Shown in pieces: positions 1 to 12,751 of a stretch of 64,000 nucleotides of DNA. Both the position numbers and the translations under genes were made by a program. Below the pieces are notes generated by a model. The model was not told where the DNA came from, made no database searches, and saw only the letters and a program-made list of their open reading frames with translations. Source of the DNA: Apostichopus japonicus (taxonomy: Eukaryota > Echinodermata > Holothuroidea > Aspidochirotida > Stichopodidae); assembly GCF_037975245.1 (NCBI RefSeq), contig NC_092572.1:32089989-32153988 (forward strand). Reading direction: 5' to 3'. Position 1 is the first letter of the stretch. Each line of letters starts with the position of its first letter.

Positions 1-3000
1 GGAAACACTTCATATCCTTAAGGGTTTAATTATACTAATTAAGTATTACTACTTTTCAGTTTAATCAGATCGATAGGGTCTTCGTTGTAATATTTTCTGT
101 TATTATGGAGTTCAGAGGGTGTGAACAGTTAGCGGTCAAATGTAAATTAACAAACACGAGAGATTAATCAGTTAATTATAAGTTTAATGAGAGGATGGCG
201 CCCTTTTAAAACTAACGTTAGAGCTACGGCTCAGCCTAACGTCTGCTGTGGGGTGTTGCAGCGTGAAAGAAATGGCGCACATTCAATTTCAAAACCATTT
301 TTATTTTTAATATCATGCGCCATAAGTCTGTTGGCCGGCTTGAAAATGACGTACGTTTTTTTTTTTATAATTAAGTGGGCAAAATTAATACAAAAACAGC
401 TGTGAGTGGAACACCACGATCTAGTTGCTGCTGGAAAGACATGGACGAAAGAGTTTTTTTAATAACTATTTATTGCATTTTATTATTATTATACTTAAAT
501 TGGAAAACTGTTTTATAGAGGCTCAAAGCAGTAGGCCCTATACAAACTATATTTCAGGTATGTCAGGTAAGTGTCAGGTATATCGGCAGGAGTTAGGTCA
601 TTCAACTAATAATCAGTTATAATAACATTATTTCAGTTAGCCTGCTCGGTAAAAAGCTGCAGGTTTATTACACAATTTGCTCAAATGTCTGAACTGGTAG
701 ATTAATAGTAAGTTAGGTGATTACAATAATAATTGTGGGATGTTATAGATTGACTTGTATTAATGCCTAGTATAAGGTTTTGCTATGTACGATTAAAATC
801 GAGTTAAACAATTTTCTGTGATATAAGATTTTTGAAGGGATAACAAAGTTTCTACAGCTTGTCTATGGATAATTTGTCATAGCTAGAATGGAGTTATTGT
901 TTTCGAAGTAAAGGATAGGCATCAGCTCACCTAGAATGTTAATCGCTGGTTTTATTCTTCGCTTAATTTAAGATCTCTAAAGAAAACTCAGTGTCTCGAT
1001 TGCATTGTATTCAATTCCTTTATATTTAAGATATGCTTTAACTTGGAATTTTTTGATAATCAGTCAACAACTAGGCAAAGATTTTATTTTTTATGAGTTA
1101 GATTTGCTAAGCATGTCCTCTTGCTAAAAGTGGTAATTCTAACTTTTCGCGGCTGATGTTTGAGATTTCTAACATAACCTAACTGTATTACTAGTCTAGC
1201 CTATATAGCCTACCTAAGTTTGGCCTGGCCTTTGTACACATCCTAGCATGCCTTCATACCTTACCGTCAAATTATCTCTCTGATCAATAAATACTGTTTT
1301 AACTATATTAACAGCGGTTCCTCGCCATTAAACAATCCATCTTAATAGCCACTCAACAAGTCACTGGTAACAAACAACGTCCACGATTATACTACGTATA
1401 CTCTGCAACTCCAATAATATAACACTAAACCATTCAGTGATACATACTATAGATGTGAACAGGTATACAATAGCATGAGTCACCGATATTCATATACAGG
1501 TGTTTCCCAGCTGTTCGCGGGTGATTTTTGAAATTTGTAACAGACATTTTGGCGCCAATAGAAGTAAATGTACGACGAACGTAACGTTATACATGCCCGG
1601 TGGAACAGACAGTTTGAAACCTGACGTCGATTGGGTATGTAGTAACTTAGTAAGGAAGGGGTCGAGGAAGTAAATAATACAACACAACTTATATCAAGCA
1701 GATCAAGCAATCACTGACATTTCTCCCTAAGCGGTAGGGTGTTAGTCCCCCACCCCCTCCTTCCCCACCACCGGTTAAAATTTGGGCAAAAAGCATTTGA
1801 TGTACACATTCCCCCACCCTATTATCTGCTAGTGGATGCATAAACAATCAATAAACACAAAACAAAAGTTTGAATACCGTCTCTTTCAAGTGGTTTAAGG
1901 AGTACATGTTTAATGAATATTAAAACCTACATGGAATAACATAAATTGAACATCTTTCGGTTTAGTCATACACATCTTGCAGACACATCGTGCAGACAAA
2001 ACGTGTCTGTGTCAAGTTACATTTTTTTATACAAATAATCACTTGATCATCATGAAATTATTGGAATAAATGTAACTACAACAACTTTTTTCATCCCCCC
2101 CCCCACCCAACCACCTTTATAATTAATTCCACTCTATGTCAGTGCTGGATTATTCAGCTGAATCATTGCACCAGCAAAGAGAGTGTCAAGCAAGCAAACG
2201 ATGTTTTGTCTTTTCACGTACCTCGTAATTGCTCAAATCAAAATACTATGTCGACATTTCACCAATAATGTTAATAGTCAATTCATGTAGCCCCCCCCCC
2301 ATTTTTGTGTCCCTTTTTACTTAGTACCATCCTCAGCAAGAAAAGTTTACTATTTGGGATAAATAGTTGAAACTTAAATTAGAAAGAAATCTTGACTTCG
2401 AGAAATGCAATGGCAGTTTCGAGAGAAACGTACAAGTTTGAGATAAAACGCCAATATTTTTAGATAATAAGTCCACATTTTAAAAGTTTAAGTTTTAAAC
2501 AAAAAGAAATCGACATTTAACATGGAGGGAACTAATGAGGTCGAAATAAATCGAAGAGGTTTAATATTTAGAAAAACTAGTTTAATGTTGAGAATTACGG
2601 TTAAATTACAGGTGGCAATTTTAGGACAATCTTGATTTTCAAGAAAAGGGTTTCAATATTGAAAAAGGGTTGAATTTCCCAGAAATATTCGAAACTGTCG
2701 GGATAAACATCTTGATATGAACATTTTGAACTTTTCAGTCTTCCATGTGAGTCACAGTCATGACAAAATGTGTATTGTTTGCTTAATTGGGATGCCTCCC
2801 CCCTCCCTCCCCAACCCATTCAATTTTTGATCCCTTCCTACGCCAATCAAATGATTTGTCACATGTCTACATAGATATGGGAAAGGGTGTAGAACATATA
2901 GGAGGTACATCTTGTGGCTAAAATTTGTGTATATTTCTGATCAAGTATATGTGTATTCATGGAGGGGCTGTATCGGTAAGTTTGCTTCTCCAATCCTGAA

Positions 3001-3306
3001 AACGGATCGACTCTCCTGTATGGTTTAGTACCCAATAACGTGGGTTCACATTCCAAAATTCTCCCGACAAATTTAGGAAAGGGAATGACCCTTTATGGTC
3101 AGACTATAAGTGGATTCGAAAGTTGTGATGGTGTTGCTGTGGAGTCGTTGTTCTAAAGAATACTAGTGTGAAGTTTGAAAACTGAAATGACCGATGTTAA
3201 AACCACTATTGTATAATTGCATGGAAAATCAGAAGATACAGTCTTGCCCGTCCAGTTATGCTGTATACATAGCCGTTAGGTGGACATGTTGCCCAACCAG
3301 TTATTA
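1..3306. other. AT-rich non-coding stretch
   Basis: I find no convincing exon, RNA gene or bounded transposon here. Open frames are short and lack family motifs. Scattered C-rich runs (about 1748-1770, 2095-2107 and 2291-2300) resemble the homopolymer runs seen in the hAT-like elements elsewhere in the window, but I could not define ends or target duplications for them. Confidence 0.5.
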
Positions 3307-3314
3307 TTCTTATA

Positions 3315-4350
3315 CACTGGCGGATCCAAGGGGGGGGCCAAGGGGGGCCATGCCCCCCCCCCCCCCAAAGGTGAGCCAAAAAGTGTTTCCGAACATCCGC
3401 TAAAGCATATGATTGGAAATTAAAATAATCGTGAGGAATAGCGGTGGTAGACTAGTCTAAACCTTTTCGTTTTCTGGTTTAAAATTAAATGCAGAGCTCC
3501 CAACTGACCCGCAATTCGCGGGAATTAGACCCGCATTCTAATACCCAAACCCGCTGACCCGCACAAGCGTCCGAAAAAAACCGCATTGTAATTGTCAAGT
3601 ATACATAAAAAAAAATTGCATCAAATTTTGACTTAGCAACCATCATTTCTTTAGCATAATAGAGTATAAAACGTCCTTTACAGCATCATTTGAACCTCAA
3701 ATTAGCCTATATTTCTTTTCATTGGGGCGAGCAGCGAACATTTTCATGGCACGGGAAAGAATGAATTATCACCTACTATTCAATTTATTGATGTTACACA
3801 CAAAAAAATGCATATTTCTCAGAAAATTTTGGGTGACAAAAGCCTTTCTGAGTGCCACCATTTTACATGTAGGCATCACCAGGATTCCAGAAAAATTCAA
3901 AAGGGGAGGGGGACACCCCCTCCCCATATATCCCTCCCCCAGGACGGCGATTCGTGGCATGGACCAGCATTTGCCTTCTCAAGAGTTGGGAGCTATGTAA
4001 ATGTATGAGCATGAGGATTCACAGTTTAACACCATTTTGCAGTTACAGGCTGGTTGTAAGAAATTTATAACCTATGAAAAATAAAATTTCTTGTGAAAGA
4101 TGAACCCAACTTTGTTTTATAAATATTTTAGAAAATTACACCTGGGAAACATTTTTTTAGAAGTAAATTAACATCACCATTGTACACTTTTGTCGCACCA
4201 AATTGCATCTGAGGGCATTCAGCAATAGAAAAATTTCCAAAGGGGGAGGGGGCAAAGGGGAGGGGGCACCCCCTCCCCTTAGACCCCTCCCCCATATCAC
4301 TCTAATACCACTTTGGCCCCTCCCAAACAAAGGCCCTGGATCCGCCAGTG
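3315..4350. mobile_element. Non-autonomous hAT-like DNA transposon (1.04 kb)
   Basis: The element has inverted ends CACTGGCGGATCCA and TGGATCCGCCAGTG and is flanked on both sides by the exact 8-bp duplication TTCTTATA (3307-3314 and 4351-4358). An 8-bp duplication with short inverted ends is the hAT signature; the superfamily is inferred from this because no transposase is present. The interior has long G and C runs near the left end. At 4240-4293 there are alternating G-rich and C-rich blocks able to fold on themselves. A second, smaller element is inserted at 3492-3997. The open frames inside are translations of the repeat, not genes. Confidence 0.88.
3492..3997. mobile_element. Nested non-autonomous element with 6-bp target duplication
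   Basis: The ends are CAGAGCTCCCAACT on the left and, read inward from the right, CATAGCTCCCAACT. TAAATG flanks both sides (3486-3491 and 3998-4003). The left interior repeats ACCCGC-type words, and a G-rich/C-rich self-complementary block lies near 3900-3940. It sits inside the larger hAT-like element, so it is the younger insertion. Its ends resemble those of the element at 22726-23148, which also has a 6-bp duplication; the two may be one family. A 6-bp-duplicating hAT group is possible but not proven. Confidence 0.72.
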
Positions 4351-4358
4351 TTCTTATA

Positions 4359-5746
4359 CACAATAATGTCTGACAAAGAGGTACACATTATAGCATGTTA
4401 CCTTCATGTAGTCATGTACCACATTTTAATAGCAGATGATTTCAAGTGAGGGGGGCATGGACCCAACTGACTTAGGTAGGGCCTACACTATTATGGAAAG
4501 GCCAGAGTGGAAAGAAGAATTTGAAAGCGGAGGAGGTGTGGTCGTTGGCTTGTTAAAGGCAAATCACAGCAGCCCCGTCCCCTGAAATTGTTTTGAAAAT
4601 TGATGTTACATGGTGCACTCCGAGGCATAATTACACTACCAAGTAGGTCTAAAATTGGCTCCATACACCATGCAGTTTTGCCTATGAATACTATTGTTTT
4701 AAAGTCGTGAGGGGCGGGTAGGGTGTACACCCGTTGAAGTGGCCTTCTTTTAAGCTGAATGTAACATTGACCACCCCTACCCCCGACTTCTTTCCAAGTG
4801 TATAATTTGGAAATTTTCTGATTAATGTTGAAAAACCAAAATACTTTCATCTCGTCATTTCAAAAGGTTTAAGAAATGATAAAATATTGACTTCTTTCCA
4901 AGCTTGTAGTCAAACAATATCCCGATAAAAGTCACTTGCAGTTGTAAGGGTTACTTTGATAGTTCCAGGTGACGGTAAGCCGGGCCTTACACTAATAACG
5001 TTGAACCGAGCGTGAACAGGAAAGTCTTAATAAGTAATCTCCAAAAGCGGATATTTGATAATAAGTTCCTTTTTATTAACTCTGAATATAACTATAACTT
5101 TGGTTTGTTACTCACACATACTCACGCACGCACGCACAATCGCACAAACACGCACACGCGCAGTAGCACTGCAACTTTACATGACTCACACTTCGTAACA
5201 ATACACAAACAACACATCGTGTGAGTTCGTTTACTGATAACTTGGGATAATTAAAATGCACACGCATAAATGCTGATCATAAAGATATACTACGGAGCCC
5301 TCTGTTATACGTCTGTAGGCTTCCCCGATACGTCTTTAGGAGACACTTAAACCCCCGATTCTACAATAACAAATTACGACGCGATGCACAGGGCACACGC
5401 TTTGCCCTTGAACCTGATTGGTCCAATCTTATAGCTAACCCCTCACCCAACTCTTGATTGGTTGAGTACCAAGCTGATATGCAGATGAGCACATGCAAAT
5501 GGGCACTCAACCAATTTGAACCAGTTTGGGTGTCTTCTACCCCACAAACCGAATCATTTAAAACAAAACATCTGTATACGCTTCTAATAACGCGTGATTC
5601 ATAGCCCGCCACACCACAGAGCAAACCACCAAAACACGAGCCATGTGTGACGTCATAATAACATAAGTTGACAATATGTTAACACAAACTATAGAATACG
5701 CTTCAAATAGTGACGCAATACTATCACGATAGATTTCGCTAGTCGA
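4359..5746. other. Non-coding stretch
   Basis: No supported gene. A CA/CACG-rich low-complexity patch lies at about 5107-5165. Open frames of 70-119 codons show no recognisable motif and no paired splice sites. Confidence 0.4.
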
Positions 5747-5948
5747 TAGTACGCGATAGTACGAGGTTAATCACTGAGCATGTCGGATAGACGAGACTCA
5801 ACTTACTACTACTACTACTATAGTACGCGATAGTACGAGGTTAATCACTAAGCATGTCGGATAGACGAGACTCAACTTACTACTAATACTATAGTACGCG
5901 ATAGTACGATGTTAATCACTGAGCATGTCGGATAGACGAGACTCAACT

Positions 5949-5992
<44 letters not shown>

Positions 5993-6072
5993 TAGTACGC
6001 AATAGTACGAGGTTAATCACTGAGCATGTCGGATAGACGAGACTCAACTTACTGCTACTACTATAGTACGCG
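5747..6072. repeat. Tandem repeat, four units with variable (CTA)n
   Basis: Four near-identical units carry AGTACGCGATAGTACGAGG followed by a common segment with GAGCATGTCGGATAGACGAG and end in a CTA run. A partial fifth unit follows at 6062-6072. Unit length varies from about 72 to 100 bp, mainly through the CTA run, which is longest in the third unit (about 5950-5990). Slippage at the trinucleotide therefore explains most of the length variation. Confidence 0.9.
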
Positions 6073-7900
6073 TTTTCATTGGAACTTACATCGCCTCTTT
6101 GCTTTACTCATTTGAAAGTCACGACCATCATATTTGTTTTTATTATTTGCATATTGCGTTTTCGTTATATATTTTGTGCCGGACCGCTTTTTATGTTTGG
6201 ACTTCGGAAGATCTATTGTGAATAGTTAAAAGGCCGTCTTAGTTGTAATTTGATGAGTTGCAGTTTAATAACTAAGTATTTTTTTTAAATTTTCCACAAG
6301 ACCTATGTGACCCATAACACGTAAACACTTTCAAGCTGCTGTACAGGATTCTATGAACGCATCATTACCGGAAAATTGTCGAGGTGTAAATGATGAATTT
6401 ACTTTTTGCAGCATATTGTTGAAGTCCTCACTTTTAGATCTAACGTATTTGCCATTTTTTTTTTGGAAAATTGCTATTATTTGAATTGGAAGATTGATCA
6501 TTTATCTGAAAGGAGGGGAATTTCCCTAGTGGCCAATGGAAACGACTTGAACAAGTCTCATTTTCAAATCCAAACAAACCATGCACGACACAGTGTAAAG
6601 CAGCGTTTGAAGAACAGTTGTATGGTTGTAGAACTTCCCGGTTTGTTTGGTGTGATTTCCCGAAGCCGGCGAAGCTTCTAGAACTGGCTTACTAAATATG
6701 AAGATATTGCAGCATATTACAGATGGTGAACATGGTGAAGATGGTGATACTGAAAGAAACAGAGTATATTGCAATTTTCAAAGACGTATGTCTTGTGTTC
6801 CTTTCATAATATTAGGCTATGTACCTACAAAGACAGGGATATCACATGTAACGATGAAGTTATGGCTTAGGTCTTTTCTAGTCATACAAGAAAAGTGCAG
6901 CCTAACTTAGGCCTAGTCCAATGGTTTTAGTTACAATATTCAATATTACCGCAAAATCCAGCATAACGCGTGACCTATAGGCTCAGCACAATGTAGGAAT
7001 AGCTGAAATATGGTGATGCTAGCCTGTTATAGTTGGTAACAAGTTGAAGGGGAGGTTTCCTCCTTCAAATACTTTGATCATAATATTAATTTGTTGAAGA
7101 AGTGTTTTACATTTGCGAGATCATCCAACTGTCTGAGGTTTTAGCCAAATATAGTCATAAAAAGCTACTCGTAAAGTACTCTGGATTTGTTTCCTCTCCT
7201 GGGATATTGTGGATTTAAGTGCTAACTGCTAACCTGCCAGTGAATAAAGGTCAAATGAAATGCGAGGTTTTCAAAAGATTGAGATTCAATATTCCATATC
7301 ATATACAAGCATTATTTTAGTTTGTGTCACCCAAACAACTGCAGTGCTTTACACCACCCTTGCTGGTCCAAGACAACCCATTATTGGGAACATATCCAGA
7401 ATTAACATGGTTTGTGCTGGTTATGCTCATTTCCTAAGTATTGACGTATCTACAGTTTCAATATCACAAATCAAATATGCACTTTATAATTTACTTACTA
7501 AAAGTGTCGGGGTCTTTTACAGCTAACATGTGAAGTTGATTGCCCACAAAAACAGCTGTGGTGGTCACTTTGCTATCTGAATGCAAAAGCTCCTAAGAAC
7601 TTTCAGAAAGCTTCAGAAACCAAACACTGTATTCTGTAATACTGTATAATCACTAAATTGAAATGATCAATGATTGGATCAATGTGGAACTGCTACAATT
7701 GGGTTTTCTTTGTTGTGAGTATCCTTTTGTTTCTGAAATCTTCTGAAATTTCTGAATAACTAAGTTGATTTCATGTTAATGTTTCACTTTTGATTTAAAA
7801 GTCACTGAGGCTCCAATGGCTCCATGATGTAATAATTCAACCGTAGTAAGAAAACCCTCTAGTGAAGATGATGACAGAGACTGTACTGGATGGAGGAGAT
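6073..7900. other. Flank of the Harbinger insertion; possible exon fragment near 6.6-6.8 kb
   Basis: A plus-strand stretch at about 6590-6690 reads in one frame through an aromatic-rich peptide containing RTSRFVWCDFPKPAKLLELA and then stops. An ATG just downstream (6698) opens a 29-codon frame rich in Asp, Glu and Gly that runs into a possible donor (AC/GTATGT, about 6788). Neither piece matches a family I know. They could be exons or a transposon remnant. Nothing else is supported in this stretch. Confidence 0.2.
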
Positions 7901-8142
7901 CAGGGGCCTGTTTCACTAAACTCGACTTACGCACACAGGACTTAGTGCTCCGCGGACTCGACTTACACTAAGATGCGTCTTAGTAAAGTACTGTTTGGAT
8001 CTCGGTTTCACAAAACTGTTCTTCACTAAGACGCGTCTTAAGATGCGTACATTTTATTTTTGTTGACATGAACGAGGCTGTGACCTTTGACCGCGAAAAG
8101 TTTTAACAGTTCATCGCACGAACGAACTTTACAATTGCAAGA

Positions 8143-10861
8143 ATGGGAAAGGTAAATACCAAGTAAAATGCCTTTTATAATCACAATTTTTGGCCAAAAC
8201 TTATGTAATATTTATATGTTGACGTCAAATAGACGGAGAGTTTTCTCATGAAGTTATCGAGACATAAAGTTGTCTCCTTCGTTGTTATTAATAAGCTACA
8301 GTGCAGACGTAATGGGACCAAATTGCCTAGTAACCATATTTAGCACTTGTTTAACCGTAATTCAAGCATAGGCCAAGTGTTAGCAATTATCAGTATAACT
8401 AGTATTAGGCCTAGACTAGGCCAACAAAGTACTATGCTTATGTTTTCCAAATCCGAGTCAGGAAGCCGCCAACGCTGATCGCGAGGAACCCACACTACAG
8501 TCCTCTTGAAGGGCTAAGGTAGTATGTGCTAGCATTACAGTCGTAAGGTAGATCCTGACATGTTTCAAGTTACTACTGATACTATACTAGCCTACGTAGG
8601 CTTAGTTATACTGCTAGTGCTATATAGCCTACATGCTACAACTTTACAAAGCCAAAAGCTAGTCTATGGACCTAGGCTTATTTAGGCTATCGCATCAGTG
8701 CTCAAGTGGCTACTGTGAATGCGATGTGGGCCTAGTAGTAGCCTAGACCTACTAACCTTTTGTAACCTCATGTATACCTAGCCTATATACATGAATGCAG
8801 TATTAGTATTAGGCTTGTACAGAGTGGGCTGTTGAACGTGTATGTCAGTCCCATAAGAAATAAGGTCTAACCTAGTTGGATAGACCTAACCTGACATTAA
8901 CAATTATACTAACATTACACCGCTACTCACTGTGCTAGTACTAGGACTAAGATGTCGTATGTCAGTATTACAGTGAGTGTTCAAGTCAGAAGAGCACTCA
9001 TTGTATCTTATTGCCCTAATTTTCACAAACAAATATTCCTCTTCAGGAAAAGCGAAAACGGTGCCCAGATTTCTCGGAGGTAGAAACACTCACTTTAGTG
9101 GAGTTTGTCGCCACTCACAAGGCACTGCTCTTTGGCACTGGAGGGAAGGGGTGCAGTAAAGAAGAGAAGATGAAGGAAAGGTTTGTGAATTCCACAGCAA
9201 TCATTGTGTGTTCAAATTGTCTGTATGTTTGTTTGTTTTGTTTTGCAGCTACAGCTAAGAGATTCCACTACACAAGACTTGCTTTTACAATATCCTGAGT
9301 AAATCCTAATTTTTGTTATTAAAATATCATTTGAAATGTCAGAAACCATAAATTATCACTTGATTGATTGAATTCAAAAGTTGTCATATTACTGTTCTTG
9401 AGTTATATCTAGAGCAGATCCTGTTTTCCTTGGCTTTTTAATGGATGCCCAGGTTTGAAATTTATATTTTATTATGGAGCGGCCTTCTGTTATCATGTTG
9501 TTTATATCAGTGTTGGGTTCCTTTTTTTTTGGTGCTGGTGCTATTGGATGAAATATGAACATGTATTTAATTTGTTTAACCTTGATCATACTCAACAGAA
9601 ACTGGAAGAAGGCAGCAGCGGTCCTTCAAACAGTTGGTGGACCAGTACGGGAGTGGACTATGGTCCGAAAGAAATGGAGAGACTTGGCTTCCAAGGCCAA
9701 AGCCTACAAAGCCCCCAAGACAGGTCAGATTATATGACATGTTAAAGTACACAGGACAAACCTCGCTCCCAATAATAATGTTGCAGTTTCTGAATGCAGT
9801 ATGCTGCAACAATTAAAGGGGAGGCTGGGGGGCAAGGGTTGTCGATTGCTAGCTACTGCCTATATGTCCAATCACTTCTGTTGAGGAATGTAGATTCCAA
9901 TTTTAGAGGTTTGCAAGAGGGAGCCTCTAAATTAAAGGACGGCGAGATGACGCCATAAGCACTGTATGATACAACTATTGATGTTTTCTCCTCAACAAAA
10001 TGGGTGATTCTTCCATGACAGGGGCCAGCGTTTTCTGACAGAGGGCCATAGCAATAATAATAACTTCATAAAATCAACGTACTTTGAGAAGTAAAACTGA
10101 TATATTATTATATTGTTATTGTAGGTGGTGGTCCCCCAGTGATGGAAGATCCTCTCTATGAGAAAGTTCTGGGGGTGCTAGCCAAAGAGGTGGTTTGCGG
10201 CATATTGTCTGAGGATGATATGGCAAGCTCACAGGTAATGAACATTAGCCTACATTATATTAACCTTATATGTATCGACCTGCAAACAATTCCGGTGGGT
10301 ATCGCCACATCTTCACTAGTTATCGGAGCTTGTTACTGGCCTGGGCCAATTACTACCTTGGCCCATGTACTTAATAAAGTGGTAATCTGTGGTGTTTTCG
10401 TTAGTCCCAGTGTATAGCAGACCCAGCACAGGAGATTTTCTCTCTTCCCCCCCCCCCCCCCGAGTACATGTGTTTTTGTCTGGGCTCTAGTACATGGAAG
10501 GGCTGCTACCATTGTTGGTTTTGTGCACCCAGCAAGGTAATCCTTCATTTATTTATTACTTTTTAATCATTCTTTTCAGGAGACCATCTGTTCTGATGAA
10601 TCAGAATATGCCTCGAAGCCAACTCCATCTGTACCATCTCCAGTAGAGCCACTACAACCACAGATGAGTTTCCAAACTCGACCTGCAGCAGTGAGGCAAT
10701 GCCAAATTCAGGAGGAGCTCTTGGCTATACAGAGAGCTAAGTTGGCAGCAAAAAAGGAGCAAACAATTGTTCTCCGCTCCATTTTAGATGTCCTGCATGA
10801 AATCTGCAAAGACAAATCTGCCTGTCTAGTAGACATGCTGAATAACATGCAAGACATCTAA
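8143..10861 (+). CDS. Harbinger Myb/SANT-like accessory protein (5 exons, 219 aa)
   Basis: This is the second gene of the Harbinger element. Such proteins bind the transposon ends and help the transposase enter the nucleus; human NAIF1 is the related domesticated form. Exons are 8143-8151, 9047-9180, 9599-9723, 10125-10234 and 10580-10861. Every junction is GT-AG and all phases agree, giving one open frame. Exon 1 encodes only Met-Gly-Lys. The Myb/SANT-like domain spans about residues 9-83 and shows the spaced tryptophans W50, W67 and W74 and the RKKWRDLASKAK helix. The rest is an acidic, Pro/Ser-rich linker and a predicted helical C-terminus. AATAAA occurs at 11084-11089. The exon model is my reconstruction from splice motifs; the domain call is strong. 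Confidence 0.87.
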
Positions 10862-11084
10862 AATGTATTTCCACACAGGTCTTAATATCAAATTCCAAAA
10901 TAATTAAAGTCTTAATACTTGTTTGCTGTTGAATTTCGGAAAACAATTGGCACATAATCTGTTGGTGGGGGGGGGGGGGGGGGTGGGGGGCTTGAAAATT
11001 TTGATTGAAGTTTGTAGAATCTATGGACTCGTTAAAAGATCTGGCTAATTTTATTCAGCTCAAAATTTTTATACAAATTACTCA

Positions 11085-11910
11085 ATAAAAATAATGACTG
11101 TTGATATGAAATTGCATAGAACGGTGTTATTTACACTGAGCTTTGAGTACATTGTACTTTGAGATACAAGGGTCACATCACTTGCACAATCTCTAATGTC
11201 ATCTATCTGATCTCTTGTAGAGTTTGCAGCATCCAGTATGTTGGTGAACCAAAACCACCCTCAAGAAGTGGTTCTATTGTCACAGTCAACACCATGCAGA
11301 TTGAGACCCGGGTTGCAGAGCACTTTAACAGTCCAAACCATACAATTAATGACATGTCCCTACAGGGTATTGAATCTTTAGGTAGCCGTCCTGACCTAGT
11401 AAAAATCACCAGAGAGAGACGGTGGATGAAATGCCTTCGAAACCATTCCAAGTCATGGGCTCAACATTCAGGAAAGACATGACTAACCTTTCTTATGCTT
11501 CCCTTCTTCTCTTCCCCCCCCCCCCTCCTGTCACCCATCTTCTCGTAGCTCTCTTCCGCTTTTTCCCTTCACACATTTCTGTCTTTGTCCTTCTCTAGTT
11601 TACTCATACCCTCTACCCATAATCCTTTTTTTCCCTCTACAGTTTATCTCCTCCTACCTCTCTTCTTCACCTTGTTTTTTTCTTTCTTCCCTCCCTCCCT
11701 CCCTTGTCTACTAATCCTCTTACATCTATCTCTTTTGTGTTTACCCTGCTCATTAACCTGTCTGTGTTCTGTTTGTGTATTTGTCCCTTCTGTTATTGTT
11801 TCTTGTCATTCAGCCTCTGAAGAAGATCCTGCTAGGATCTAAGCAGCAGGCCAACTTACCTTTACACTTTCTCTTACACAGGCTCTTTAGTGGATAAGCA
11901 GTTTGGTAAC
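11085..11910 (+). mobile_element. Penelope-like element 3' fragment inside the Harbinger element
   Basis: The frame at 11159-11482 encodes a degenerate GIY-YIG endonuclease end with the Penelope pattern NVIYLISCRVC...IQYVGE, followed by a spaced H and a KITRERRWMK segment. Downstream lies a pyrimidine-rich tail (11490-11800). After it comes CTGAAGA (11817-11823), a 6-bp hairpin (AGATCC/GGATCT) and an A-rich break. The same tail design recurs at 33742 and 35053. The reverse transcriptase is absent, so this is a 5'-truncated or decayed copy. Exact outer limits were not found. Confidence 0.72.
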
Positions 11911-12683
11911 AGTTTTGTTTCATTTTTAATTTAGCATTTTAAAAAAATCCAACAAATTGTTTGAGCAGACACATAATAATACCAATTTTTCAGGCAAAAG
12001 TTTCAACATCTGTTGGGTGAGGGTAAGGATGGGAGGTTTTGAGTGGAGGGTGGGCTATAGGTAGGAGTTATCGGTGGGGAAAGGTGGGAAAGTTTTAGCA
12101 AGGGTCAGGTGGTTTTGAATGTTGAGATATATATTTATGTATATTATCAAAGTTAAGCAGGGAGGGCTCTACTCGTTAAGCCATAAAGGTTTTTTAGAAC
12201 ACTTCCTTGCACAACTAGTTTTTTTAAATTATTATTCACCTGAATGCTGTGATTAAACAAACAAATACATAAAATGTAATCTGTCATAATACTGTCATGA
12301 AATATATATATATATACTGTATATAAGGCTGCAGATTTAGTGGACTGTTACGGATTAATTAATTTGTGCATATTCATACTTTTGATCCATCTTTTACTTT
12401 ATGGTAAATACATACTATTTACCCTGAGGGTCACCAGGAATCTATTGTGTTTGTATTCATTTTGGTATACTTGTACTTATATCCTCGCAAAGGTTGTCGA
12501 CTCATTGCAGAAGTTGAAACCCTCTTCCCTTGATCAACTGTATATTGTGGTTACATTACAAGCACATGCCGTTTCTTAAAAGTATGTGTTACATTAGTTT
12601 CTCTAAATTTCCTAACATTTATCAGGTGATTTTGAATAAAAGCAAATAAACACAGCTTTTTGTGAAATGAAATTCGGTTAAAT

Positions 12684-12689
12684 TTTATT
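12684..12689 (-). promoter_or_regulatory. Polyadenylation signal of the Harbinger transposase
   Basis: AATAAA on the minus strand, about 63 bp past the transposase stop codon. Confidence 0.6.
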
Positions 12690-12751
12690 GTAATCATGTT
12701 TTTGGAATTCAAAATTGCCAGTACTATAACAGAGAAATTGTAAAATATAGT

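Noticed and set aside
5012-5224. 70-codon ORF rich in Thr and His
   Set aside because: It is produced by a CA/CACG low-complexity patch.
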